A stretch of 64,000 bases of DNA from Metallyticus violacea (lineage: Eukaryota; Arthropoda; Insecta; Mantodea; Metallyticidae), in assembly GCA_030762175.1 (NCBI GenBank), contig CM060831.1:82553501-82617500 (forward strand). Reading direction: 5' to 3'. The notes below the pieces were generated by a model, which saw only the letters and a list, made by a program, of their open reading frames with translations, made no database searches and was not told where the DNA came from. Positions 1 to 10,583 of this stretch are shown one piece after another; position 1 is the first letter of the stretch, and every line of letters begins with the position of its first letter. The position numbers and the translations under genes were made by a program.

Positions 1-134
1 TTTACTTCCCTTCCGAAGGAAGCCATACTTAGGATTTTTACGCCCGAAAAAATCCATCGGTTCTGGCCGGGTTCGAACTCGCATTCTTGGGTTTAGGAGG
101 CAAGTATGGTAGCCACTACACCACCAGGACCGAC
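1..134 (-). mobile_element. SINE1 copy 1, cut by window edge
   Basis: This is the head half of the tRNA-derived SINE1, read on the minus strand. The tRNA-like head ends at about 134 (reverse complement GTCGGTCCTGGTGGTGTAGT), followed by the B-box-like GGTTCGAACCC in slightly mutated form and the body motif CGGGCGTAAAAATCCTAAGT. The rest of the body and tail lie left of the window. The family is recognised by comparison with nine other copies in the window. SINEs of this kind carry internal RNA polymerase III promoters and depend on LINE proteins in trans (family knowledge). Confidence 0.85.
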
Positions 135-1203
135 AGCTTTGAGAAGTGGGATAACTTACCAATTGAGATAAGGGGAAACAAGTTGGTGAATATGAGAACA
201 ATGCAGAAAATCTTGTATTTTGGGAATTACTTAGGTAAGGTTAAAAGAAAATGGATGAAGAAAATAAGTAAGAAATGAGGAACATAATTTAAGTGGTTTT
301 TGATTGAGTTAATTTTGTAGATATAAATCGCCTGATAGTTGAGTAACCGTAGGGTTGAAACTTGCTTATCCAGCAACTCGGGAAGATTTACTAGAGTGAC
401 TATGTTGTATTTTCTTGTGTGACTGAGTGATTGTAAAATTGTACCGTGGAAGCTTGTTGTATTATTAAGTGCAAAAAAAATCAAAATGTTTACGGATGGA
501 ACTTTTACAAGCTGTCCTTCCCTGTTTCAACATTTCACGGTTCGTGTTTTTAAGAACAATACATTCGTACTTTTATTTAATTTTTTATTGACAAGCAAGC
601 CTCTTGATACAAAACGGCCCTTCACCACTGATAAATCGTACCAGTTTTTTCTCCAAGGGCTACTTATGTCGACTTTGAAGCAGCTATTCATTCTGCTGTT
701 CTCGCCATTTGACCAAATACTTCTCTTAAAGGATGTAGCTTCCACCTTGGCCAGATACAATACCCGAGTCTTGTAAAATAATAAACTAGCGATGTGACAT
801 TTCTGCGTATTAAACACTTTAATGCTTTGGGTTTCCTTTTCTCTCGCCTGGCGAGTTAGTCGATTGTTTCGTAAACAATATGGTCACTCAAACAAACGAC
901 GAAGCTGCATGTAAGTTTTCAGATCATGTGTAAGGAACGCTACATCAAGCCTGAATTTAAATTTCACCAGCACTATGGACAGAATTCTCCTGTTCTCTGC
1001 AACAAACGACAAACGCGTATAGTTTTCATTCGAAGCTGATCGCTATGTTGACATTCGAACATATTTCAATTATTGGAAGCCATCGGTGAAGTATACACCA
1101 CCACTTAAGTAAAAATAGAAACATCAAGCGAAAGAAGAAAACAGTGGAGGAGAAGAAATTCTAAACACAAAAGTATTAAATTTACACAAGGCTTTGATTT
1201 TTA
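135..1203. other. No recognisable gene
   Basis: AT-rich sequence with only short frames open on both strands (longest about 96 codons at 486-776 and 527-817, antisense to each other). No protein motif, repeat copy or splice pattern was recognised. Confidence 0.5.
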
Positions 1204-1483
1204 TTTGGTTTATTTACGGACGCTCTTTAACATCTCAGGTCATCAGCGTCCCATTCAACTCAGGGCGTAAAACGGCCGACAAATTTTGCTCAGAGGCCTC
1301 TCTTTCAGGCTTGAGGTTCTTTATCGTGTCGTAAATGTACGACACGGGACCCACGGCTTTACTTCCCTTCCGAAGGTAGCTATATTTAGGATTTTTACAC
1401 CCGAAAAAATCCATCGGTCCTGGCCGGGTTCGAACCCGCGATCTTAGGTTTAGGAGGGTTACCACTACATCACCAGGACCGAC
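1204..1483 (-). mobile_element. SINE1 copy 2
   Basis: Full-length SINE1 on the minus strand. The tail side at 1204 begins with the reverse complement of the GTAAATAAA-type tail, the body runs through the reverse complement of GAGATGTTAAAGAGCGTCCG, and the tRNA-like head ends at about 1483 with GGTCCTGGTGATGTAGTGG. The B box (GGTTCGAACCC) is intact. It abuts the remaining end of an ITm-F1 transposon at 1484, so it probably inserted into that element and the far side was lost. Confidence 0.9.
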
Positions 1484-1675
1484 AGGGAACATCATACAAT
1501 AATGTTGTTCATTTGTTCATTGTTGATTTACCTGTCACGTAGCAACGCTATCATAATGTATGTGAGTCAAATCTGTTTACAGAACGTCATACTACACATT
1601 ACTGTTGTTTTTCGGTGCAACTTTCAAATATTATTAAATAGATATCTACTGTGAAAGTGGGTATACATTTTTTGG
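1484..1675 (-). mobile_element. ITm-F1 transposon, 5' terminal fragment
   Basis: About 190 bp matching the 5' end of the ITm-F1 copies at 10584 (plus) and 14279-15323 (minus). The outer end reads GTATACATTTTTTGG, the reverse complement of the terminal CCAAAAAATGTATAC, followed by a CA dinucleotide where TA is expected. It contains one subterminal repeat unit (GTTTACAGAACGTCATACTA). No coding sequence remains, and the inner side is replaced by SINE1. Confidence 0.75.
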
Positions 1676-1754
1676 CACCATCGGTTTATCCGGGGCACAA
1701 CTTGATTCTGTTACTATTTTTGTATTCAGTTATGGAAATGAATTATTTTTGTAC

Positions 1755-2133
1755 TTAAAAGGTTTTTTTCCCCCTCCCAGAGCAAGTAAGTGATATTTGA
1801 GTGCTAGTACGTCTATATTTTGATGCTTTAGCTTTAGCTGCCACTAGGACTTTCACAGTAGATCGGCTGTTTTGGCGTGAAAGGAGAGGCAAAAATTTGT
1901 CCTGAACCAAGTAATACAGCTCTGCCTCTGCTGGGCGGGCTTTTACCGCGCCTTTATTTTTCATTCCAGGATTTATGGCGGAGAGAACTATATATACGAA
2001 AGAAGACGTTCCATTCCCTTGGGTGTTCGCGATCTTGAAATATTGGCACTTAGGAAGCGTGAAGGGTACTTACGTGCGTCGTTACTTCGCCTTAATTTTG
2101 GGACGGAGGACCTGCCCAATTAACAGCTTATAG
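1755..2133. other. Short divergent ORFs, unidentified
   Basis: A stretch richer in GC than its surroundings holds a 69-codon frame on the minus strand (1755-1964) and a 52-codon ATG frame on the plus strand (1975-2133, starting MAERTIYTKEDVPFPW). Neither resembles a family I recognise. They could be chance frames or exon remnants; no convincing splice context was found. Confidence 0.15.
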
Positions 2134-2418
2134 GACATTTCCAGATAAAAACTTATAAGCCGTTTAAAAATTAACTTGCAATCAGTGATAGCTTGTGACG
2201 TATGTAGAGAACTTTTCACTTACGGTAAACTGCGGAATTAGATAAAATGATTATCTCTTCTGGGGGAGGGGGGATATTGTGTGTTTCTAAACATGCAAGG
2301 CTTTTCAGTGCAAGTGTTTCTATTAACTAAAAGCGAAAGGTTTATTTATTTACTAAAGATCTCTTTGTAGAGTTGGAATCGGGTTTGTTTTATTAATTTT
2401 TGGTGGAAATTATGATAT

Positions 2419-2452
<34 letters not shown>

Positions 2453-2625
2453 GTGTTTTGGGACAATAAGTTTTAAAAGCGAGTTTTAAAAAGCCAACAT
2501 CATTTGATCTGTTTTTCCATATTTTTAGCTATAAAGTTCGAAGTTTCAAAGGCAGACATAAAATAAATAATGCGCTGGTCGACACAGCGAACTTGTGTAT
2601 TCGGCAACTGGCGGAATCACGCCTG

Positions 2626-2673
2626 TGACGTCATACATTTAACGTCTATCTACCGCTTAAGGCACTATAAATA
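2626..2673 (+). promoter_or_regulatory. CRE plus TATA promoter-like site
   Basis: A perfect palindromic CRE-type site TGACGTCA (2626-2633) lies 32 bp upstream of a canonical TATAAATA box (2666-2673), a spacing compatible with a polymerase II core promoter. Downstream is a 90-odd-codon open frame without an ATG at its start and with no recognised motif. The site could belong to an old LTR or to a host promoter. Both motifs can also occur by chance in AT-rich DNA. Confidence 0.25.
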
Positions 2674-4040
2674 GTGGGTATAATCTTCCGGTATTTTATT
2701 CTCCTTACTTACAATACATTGCTGTTGACTCAATTTATTTATATAATTACGCTGTCCTGCCCTGCACCAAACTGCTCAAATATCTGCACAGGAGATTTCC
2801 CTCTGATCGTTGCAGAAGAGCAACCTGGCTACAAAATTGTCGACGAGATAAAATACAGTACTACACCTACATCCAGGCTTTGTACGATTAGTAACTTATT
2901 AGTTTTTTTTTTTTTTTTTTTTCGTTCAAACGTTTTATTAACTCGCTTTCTTGTCTGTTCGGTTGGAATTTTGTAATTAATTTTTCATGCACTTCTAAAT
3001 GAGATACAGACTTGAAAGTTGCACATAGGTCAGAAATGGATGACAATACAATGTAATACGGTACTTATCATGGTTCAATGGTTCCACGGTTAAAAAATAT
3101 GGTTCCGCAGTTTTGAAAGTAAAGCAGCGCAATATCAAACACGAAGGTTTTAAAAAATTGTAAGAACACGTTTCTGTAGTTTCGTTAATATAACGCATAA
3201 AAATATAAAATTTATAATAATCTTCATTTAAAAATAAAAACAGTTGCTATGATGACTGTATTATATTTATCAATACAATAAATAAATTATAGTGTAACTT
3301 GATTTATATTTAATTTCAACGCTTATTTTAATGTAAAATGATTAGAATTCTTTTTGTTATTTTTATTACAATACAGTCGTCATGGTAACTATTCAAATAA
3401 ACAGCGCCATATCGAATGCACAAATTCCAAGAAACGCATGGCTCAAGCGCGATCAACTGAGACAACGGAAAAACGTTCTTCTCGACTCGCTAATGACACG
3501 CAACGACATGCTAAATTTTTTGATAACAATACAGTCGCATGGCAGCTTTTCAAATAAAAACATCAAATTTAAATCCTTACAATTAAATCCTTACAAATAA
3601 CATTTAATAAATCTGATTTCTATTACATAAATTCAATTGCGCTAGTGTTATGTGTAACATGTGTATTAATAATTTCAACTGTGTAAATGTGTAAATAAAT
3701 ATTACACATTACACATATTAAGTATTACATTTAATATAATATAATATAATGAGTTACATTTATTATCAAAGATTTTGACTTCTATATTGAGGGTCTGGTA
3801 CAAATGTATTTAATACTCAAATAAAATTTTTCAAAATTAACTTTGTGTTTCTGTGTTTTGTTTTTAATTAAAAACAATAATTAATCAACTGCTTCGATAT
3901 ATCAATGGAGTAGATAAAACAATTTTCTATTTTGGATGTGATCAAGAGAAAACAAAATAAACTCCAAAATTGCTCATTCATTCATCGCGATGTTTAATAC
4001 TGATTGCCAAATTACGTGCACACAAGACTAAAAAAATAGA
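2674..4040. other. AT-rich, no gene; short repeated motif
   Basis: Mostly AT-rich sequence with a T-run near 2907-2922. Two related direct copies of a motif around ACAATACAGTCGTCATGG occur near 3368-3402 and 3528-3561 (the second reads CAGTCGCATGG). An inverted relative lies near 3245-3267 (TATGATGACTGTATTATA). No coding region was recognised. Confidence 0.4.
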
Positions 4041-4044
4041 AAAA

Positions 4045-4510
4045 AATGAATAAATAATTTAAAACCACGTTTTTATTTTCTTAATCATAAATTAACTAAA
4101 CATGTGTAAAATAATTCATCCTATTCAATGCAGATTTATAACTTTATGCAAATTTATAATCTCATGAATTTTCTTAGAAAAATTCTTCCAAACGAAAAAC
4201 GTGGGGCGCATGCAATAGATAAAATTAATAACTGTTAAGGGTATTTATATTTTAAAATAATGACACAAAAGGTTCAGACAAACTATTTCATGCGCCCCAC
4301 GTTTTTCGTTTGGAAGAATTTTACTAAACAGTTTGAGATTATGAATTTGCATGGGATTATAAATCTGCATTTGGCTAGCATGCATTATTTTATACTTTTT
4401 AGTTCATTTATAATTTAGTTGTAAATTTTCTATTCTTTTTAAATAAATATAAAACATTTATTCTGCTAAGAAAATTAAAACTGGTTTTTAATTTTTCTAA
4501 ATTTAAATCA
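4045..4510. repeat. Large imperfect inverted repeat (foldback)
   Basis: A 34-bp perfect inverted repeat (4179-4212 against 4289-4322, core AAACGAAAAACGTGGGGCGC) flanks a loop of about 76 bp. Outside it the two arms stay alignable in inverted orientation through TGCAGATTTATAA (4129-4141 against about 4358-4370), AAAATAAT near 4110 and 4385, and a TTAAAACC / GGTTTTTAA segment near 4058 and 4481. The right arm carries about 50 bp extra. Total span is about 465 bp. It encodes nothing. It could be a foldback transposon or MITE, or a source of hairpin RNA. Confidence 0.7.
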
Positions 4511-5269
4511 TTCGTTTTTTATGTTATGTTACCAATTTGCTTTTTCATTATTAATCAGAAAATTCCTTATAGCTTTAACTTGGATTTAAACCGGCAGTAC
4601 AATGCTTGTAATTACTAAAGTAAAAGGAAAAAAGCAATAATTCACATAATGCTGAGTGTTACATTTGGGATAATTTATCTACAGAGAAGCGCGATGTAAT
4701 TGGTAAAAGTGGAGCCATCAAAATAATAATAGTAGTGTTTGTTACAAATCTAATTCATCCACGTAGTAGGGGGTCCTGGGACCGTACGTACAATAGGAAA
4801 TACCTGAAATTACAAAAAGCAATATTTAACTTTTGAAATACATAAATAAAATAAAAAAGAAAGTAAATAACTTACACTCCCCCACACATGTTTCATTAAT
4901 TCCAAAAGAAAAGCATGACTCATATTCCCAATCCTCTTTCCGATCTCAACTGTCTCACAAAAATTCACCTACTCCCTTCTCCTCCTTCCTGTCTACCAGC
5001 GAAGTTCAACAATGCCACTGCCCTCTTCCCCTTTAACAAATGGAACCGGTAGATATATCTTACTCCATTCTTTCGTACGAGCTTTGTTATAAATTTAAAA
5101 GAAGCATATTCTATAAAATAAGTCTAAACCTATTACTATTGTTAAGTGCTCTTAGATAGCATATCTGCTGCACAAAACAGAAAGTAAATTTGCAAACATA
5201 TAGGCAAACAGTAACCCGATATATCATATAAGACGAGTTTCTCATTGATATCAGTTACTTAAATATCTA
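4511..5269. other. No recognisable gene
   Basis: AT-rich sequence. A 67-codon frame at 4833-5036 is low in complexity and shows no motif. Nothing else was seen up to the MarA end at 5270. Confidence 0.4.
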
Positions 5270-6465
5270 CCAGAGTAGGTTCATAAGCTTCCGGTCTCGC
5301 CGATAAGAATTATCGTCTTCACAAAACCCTTATATGTTGTCATACCTTATCTATTAAGTAAATAATTGCAACTGTAACTGTGTTCAGTTGTTCAGATATA
5401 GTTGCATAAAGAAGGCTATGTTTAGAAGATTGTGACATGTTAAAAATGGAGTATCGAGCTGTTATTAAGTTCTTCACAAAAGAAGCACTTGCTCCAAATG
5501 AATTAAACAGCAATTGGACGGTGTATATGGGGAAGCATCCCCTCATATTCTACCGTAAAAGAATGGACCAAACATTTTCAAATGGTTCGAGAAAGCATTG
5601 AAGACGAAGAGCGTGCAGGTCGGCCCTTGGAGGTGTTCACCCCTGAAAACATCGCTCTTGTGAAAGGAGAAATTATGGAAGACCGGCGGCTCAAAGTTAC
5701 AGAAATAGCAGCAAGGCTGGGTCTTTCTAAAACAACAGTCCTTTGAATTATTCATGAACATTTAAACATGAATAAGGTTAGTGCGTAGACTTCTTTCCTC
5801 AGTCCAAAAGCAGCAACGATTCATCTGTTTCAGGCATTTTTGTTGGAGCTCTGCTGTGGCAACGAGAGAGAAGTTGTGCAAACCATTGTTACAGGGGATG
5901 AAACTATGGTTCTCTACTGTGATCCCTTGTTCAAAAGAGAATCAATGGAGTGCCAGGCGTAAATATGGCGAAGCCCGCCTTTAAAGGCCAAGGTCACTCA
6001 ATCAACCGAGAATATTATGGCCACATTATTTTAGGACTGTGAAGGAATACTCTTCATTTACTTCAAGGAGAAGAACGCCACAGTAAATCGGGAGTACTAT
6101 GCCGGCCTACTGCACAGACTACGTGCTTCCATCAAAGAGAAAACGGGAGGAAAGCTGAGTGGTATGCGCCTTCTACACTACAACGCGCCTGTGCACACAG
6201 CTCTTATTGCAAAGGAAACTGTGAAGAAATTTGGTTGCAAGGAGATCGACCAACCACCCTACAGCTCAGATCTAGCTCCCAGTGACTATTTCCTCTTCTT
6301 AAAACTCAAGAAGGGTTTTCTAGGAAGGAAATTTAAGTGTGACATAGAAGTGGTGGATGTTGTTTATGCGCATTTTGCAGACAAGACTTCTGACTGTTTT
6401 AGATGGGAGGTTGAAATGTTAATTCAAAGATGTGAGAAGTGTGTTGCAATAAAGGTAACTATATT
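5270..6465 (+). mobile_element. MarA mariner copy 1, 3' end lost
   Basis: Begins after a TA at 5268-5269 with a mutated terminal repeat (AGAGTAGGTTCATAAGCTTC). The leader and transposase region follow. Similarity to the family stops in the post-coding segment near 6465, so the 3' terminal repeat is missing. The intact family is about 1.28 kb, as judged from the copies at 8204, 24811 and 47736. About 115 bp of unassigned sequence separates it from a SINE1. Confidence 0.9.
5446..6465 (+). pseudogene. MarA transposase pseudogene (copy 1)
   Basis: Remnant of a mariner transposase, the enzyme that cuts and pastes the element at TA sites. The start ATG at 5446 opens MEYRAVIKFFTKEALAPNE. The N-terminal helix-turn-helix part is recognised by EERAGRPLEV and TEIAARLGLSKTTV. 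The first catalytic aspartate is present in VTGDETM. The second, normally in LLHDNAP, is tyrosine (LLHYNAP). The third is kept in SDLAPSDYFLF. Stops and frameshifts break the frame, for example in the second helix-turn-helix region and near 5960. It cannot make an active enzyme. Confidence 0.88.
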
Positions 6466-6579
6466 GAACTATTACTCACGTCTCATACTTACCGTATCAA
6501 TCTATCACGTTTTACGAATGGGCGATGCAGTATCGGCGTACACAGTTGCTATGAAAACATCCAATCTCTAATTGTTGTT

Positions 6580-6870
6580 GATTTGATTTATTTACGGACC
6601 CTCTTTGACATTTCAGGTCATCAGCGTTCCATTCAATTCAGAGCGTGGAATGGGCGACTAATTTTGCTCAGAGGCCTCTTCTTTCAGACTTGAGGTTCTT
6701 TTTCGTGCCGCAAATGTACGACATGGGACCCATGGCTTTACTTCCCTTCCGAAGGAAGCCATACTTAGGAGTTTTACGCCCGAAAATTTTAGTTCATCCA
6801 GACCGGGTTTGAACCCCCAATCTTGGGTTTTGGAGGCAAATATTGTTAACACTAGACCACCGGGACCAAC
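6580..6870 (-). mobile_element. SINE1 copy 3
   Basis: Full-length minus-strand SINE1 with an ATTTACGGAC tail side and a head ending near 6870 (GTTGGTCCCGGTGGTCTAGT on the reverse strand). The B box is mutated (GGTTCAAACCC). An extra AG-rich change in the body (AAAATTTTAGTTCATCCAGA region) marks an older copy. Confidence 0.88.
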
Positions 6871-8203
6871 AAATTTTAGTGTTTTGTCCCATAAGACGTA
6901 AAACGTCCCAATGACCTCATCAAAACCTGCAAGAGAAGTCAGAAATAAGTTCCATGTGACTATTATGAACACGTTTAATGTATTGCAATTTTAATGGCTA
7001 GCATTGTATAATTATATAAGTTATAATATTAATACTCAAGAAGAGGTTCAATTCTAATAGAACGAACTTTTAGCGATGCAAGATGTTAACGTTGTAGCTA
7101 ATAATTGAATACTATAATATTTGTGATACAAAGGATGGAAGAAGGGAAAAAATGAATTCAATATACCACCAAAAATATAACAAAGGGATGCACATATGGC
7201 ACTTTGTGTACACATAAATCATTCTTCTAATTAACTCCGCTGCTACCGGTGAACGTGCAGGTGGGCAAATAACACCAAAAACACACTCTGTTACTTCTGA
7301 ATGAATGAAAATAAAGGGTCAGCAAAGTGTTGTTTGCTGTATATTGCAAAAACTGCGATGAAATTTCGTCCAGTTGCAACTCCAGCTATAATTAACAATT
7401 TTCTTCTTAGTACTGCAGTATTGAAATTCGCAAAGACTAAATCTACTTGGTTGTAAAGCCTATCATGGCTTAAGACTATTGCAGACATCCTAGGTCAAAA
7501 CTGGTTAGATATAAACAGTTTTATATTTTCTCATTAACCTTCGTTTGTCATCCCTTGAAAGGAAATAAATAAATTAATCCCTTAGTCAGAATATCAAAGC
7601 ATTTTCATTCGTGCAGAAGGAAAGTAATTTTACAATTTACATGCCACCATCTCAGATAGAAGTAAAATAACTTAACACGTTATTAAGATGTATTTACACA
7701 CAGATATATGCACTTGTATAATTCTTACAATTTAAGACATAATACATTATTCCGTTAAATTTGACCATAAATGGAAATTGAGGAGGGTATTTTTAAAAAA
7801 TCGATATATGCAGAACATTGACATTTTCAGAAAATGTTTTTGTTTATTTTTATTGTTTATTTGTTTTCACCTAGAGAGAAACGTTAGAGGAATTTAATAT
7901 TTTCTCCAGTTTCTTGCTGTTTTAAATAAAATATATTGAACAAAATAAGAAGGAAAAGTTGTTTTAATTGTGTGCTACAGCTTTTTATTTGTGTGCAATT
8001 ATTTATTTATTACAATAATTCATATGTATAAATGAATTTATTTTTATTGTTCTGTATTATTTTTTTACATACTAAATAATTATTTAACATTACATTTTTA
8101 ATTTTATTTTGCTAACTTTATTGAGAATAAGTTTAATAACAAAAATACAACATAGAAACAAAAAAATGTTAGCATGCATTGATTTAAAAATTGTTAATAC
8201 ATA
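6871..8203. other. AT-rich, no gene recognised
   Basis: Only short frames, with no transposon motif and no clear repeat. Homopolymer-like and AT-rich runs increase from about 7780. Confidence 0.4.
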
Positions 8204-9478
8204 CGAAGGTAGGTCCATAAATTTCCGGCCTCCTTCGCCTTCACAAAATTCTGATCTGGTGCCTATCTTATCTGTTAAGAAAATAATTGCAGCTGCAACT
8301 GTGTTCAGTTGTTCAGATATAGTTGTATAAAGAAGGCTATGTGTAGAAGATCGTGACGTGTTCAAAATGGAGTATCGAGCTGTTCTTAAGCTCTTCACAA
8401 ACGAAGAACTTACTCCAAATGAAATTAATAAGCGACTGGGCGGTGTATATGGAGAAGCATCCCCCTCATATTCTACCGTAAAAGAATGGGCCAAACTTTT
8501 TCGAATGGGTCGAAAAAGCATTGAAGACGAAGAGCGTGCAGGTCGGCCCTTGGAGGTGCTCACTCCTGAAAACAACGCTCTTGTGGAAGGAGAAATTATG
8601 GAAGACCGGCGGCTCGGAGTTATCGAAATAGCAGCAAGGTTGGGCCTTTTTAAAACAACAGACCTTCGAATTATTCATGAACATTTAAACATGAATAAGG
8701 TTAGTGCAAGATGGGTGCCTAGACTTCTTTCCTCTGTCCAAAAGCAGCAACGAGTCATCTGTTGTCAGGCCTTTGTGGGACTCTGCCGTAGAAACGTAGA
8801 AATGAGAGAGAGGTTCTGCAAACCATTGCTACAGGAGATGAAACTATGGTCCTCTATTGTTATCCCGTGACCAAAAGAGAACAATGGAGTGGCGTAAACC
8901 TGGCGAAGCACCGCCTCTAAAGCTCAAGGTCACTCAGTCAATCAAGAAGATCATAACCACAATCTTTTGGCACTGTGAAGGAATACTCTTCATTGCCTTC
9001 AAGGAGAGGAACACCACAATAAATGGGGAGTACTATGTTGGCCTACTGCACAGACTACGTGCTTCCATAAAAGAGAAGGCAAGGAAAGCTGTATGGTGGT
9101 GTGCGTCTTCTACAACAACGCGCCTATGCACAAAGCTCATGTATGTTGCAAAGGAACTGTGAAGAAATGTGGCTTCAAGGAGGCCGACCATCCACCCTAT
9201 AGCCCAGATCTAGCTCCCAGTGACCATTTCCTCTTCTCAGAACTCAAGAAGGGTCTTCGAGGAAGGAAATTTAAGTGTGACGAAGAAGTGATGGATGCTG
9301 TTTATGCTCATTTTGCAGACAAGATTTCTGACTGTTTTAGATGGGAGGTTGAAATGTTAATTCAAAGAAGTGAGAAGTGTATTGCAATAAAGAGTAACTA
9401 TATTGTAAAGTGAAATATATATTTTTGTCTTTATCATACCTAAAAAAATTGTTAGGCCGGGAACTGGACCTACCCTCT
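8204..9478 (+). mobile_element. MarA mariner copy 2, both ends present
   Basis: A 1275-bp copy flanked by TA at 8202-8203 and 9479-9480, the mariner target duplication. The 5' end reads CGAAGGTAGGTCCATAAATT, and the 3' end is its inverse with mutations (reverse complement AGAGGGTAGGTCCAG). Between the ends are a 160-bp leader, the transposase region and a short trailer. This is one of the best-preserved copies for end structure. Confidence 0.93.
8367..9413 (+). pseudogene. MarA transposase pseudogene (copy 2)
   Basis: The ATG at 8367 starts MEYRAVLKLFTNEELTPNEI. The first 168 codons are open to 8870 and cover both helix-turn-helix segments (YSTVKEWAKLFRMGRKS and GVIEIAARLGLFKTTD) and the mariner WVPRLLS motif. 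The frame then shifts before the first catalytic aspartate, continues from about 8881 in another frame (GEAPPLKLKVTQ) and shifts again near 9100. The second catalytic motif is damaged (YNNAPMH in place of HDNAPVH). The third is kept as PPYSPDLAPSDHFLF. At least two indels make it inactive. Confidence 0.9.
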
Positions 9479-10178
9479 TATTGTTATTAAATTGTGTTTT
9501 ATTCCACAGCGCCACAAATTAAATTATTAGCTAAATTTATGTTTAACATAACTATGTACTTTCAATTACGCTTACATAATATGCTTTAGGAAGAGTGCCA
9601 AATTACTATCTATATATCGGAGGTCATATAGCCAGAGGTACTTGCTACATAAACTTTAATTTGAACTCTGCGACCTCTACCGAGGAATAAAGGTGATTAA
9701 CGCCAAGAGTAGGCGGCCGCAATATTTCACAATTTTGCAACCCTCCCCATTCCGGGCAAACGCTGTTTGATCCATTATGAAAGCGCCCTTTGCCGTCATT
9801 ATGGCGCCATCTATTTTCAGCCTTTACGTCTATTGAGAAAATATCCGCGTATCACCCGTATAAAGACACAAACAGTGCCAGGCAGTCATTGGAATCTGTT
9901 TTCATTTGTCCAGTCGGCCAAATATGTTACGCGAATAAACTGGGGTAGAACAATTTATCTTTTCAATATTTTAATTTATTATTTCAATAGAGTTAAGATC
10001 CATTAAGGTGGTTTTCTTTACATTATAGCCACAGATAAAAGGCATCTAGACTTATAAAAGAGGTCACACTATCAGATTTGCAACATGATGGAATTTGTAG
10101 CATTTATGCAGTACTTGTTTGCTTTTACCTCCTACTTGGCAAAACGATAAACATACAATGAAGTTTCGCCTCTGTACC
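9479..10178. other. No recognisable gene
   Basis: Mixed-composition sequence. A 79-codon frame at 9767-10006 has no motif. The end at 10171-10178 is the left target duplication of the next SINE. Confidence 0.4.
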
Positions 10179-10470
10179 CAAGTCGGTCATGGTGGTGTAG
10201 TGGTAACCATACTTGCCTTATAAAACCAAGATCGCGGGTTCAATCCCGGCCAGGATCGATGGATTTTTTCGGGCGTAAAAGTCCTAAGTATGACTTCCTT
10301 CAGAAGTGAAATAAAGCCGTGAGTCCCGTGTCGTACATTTACGGCACGATAAAGAACCTCGAGCCTGAAAGAGAGACCTTTGAGCAAAATTTGTCGATCG
10401 TTTCACGCCCTGAATTGAATGGACCGCTGATGACCTGAGATGTTAAAGAGCGTCCGTAAATAAATCAAAT
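10179..10470 (+). mobile_element. SINE1 copy 4 with target duplication
   Basis: Plus-strand SINE1. The head carries GTGGTGTAGTGGTAACC (A-box region) and GGTTCAATCCC (B box, one change). The body has CGGGCGTAAAAGTCCTAAGT and GTCGTACATTTACGGCACG. The tail ends CGTCCGTAAATAAATCAAA. TCTGTACC at 10171-10178 and again at 10470-10477 is the likely 8-bp target-site duplication made on insertion. Confidence 0.92.
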
Positions 10471-10583
10471 CTGTACCACACAGTGAGGTTCTCCTTGAGA
10501 TATAGTAGAAACGCTTTTTCGGGTGGCATTGTTCAATTCTTCATTGCTTGCAATAATTATTTGACTGGACTGTTAGCCGTTTC

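Noticed and set aside
486..817. Two antisense 96-codon ORFs
   Set aside because: No motif on either strand, and nothing separates them from chance frames.
8358..8870. Intact MarA transposase gene
   Set aside because: The open frame covers only the DNA-binding half and ends in a frameshift before the first catalytic residue.
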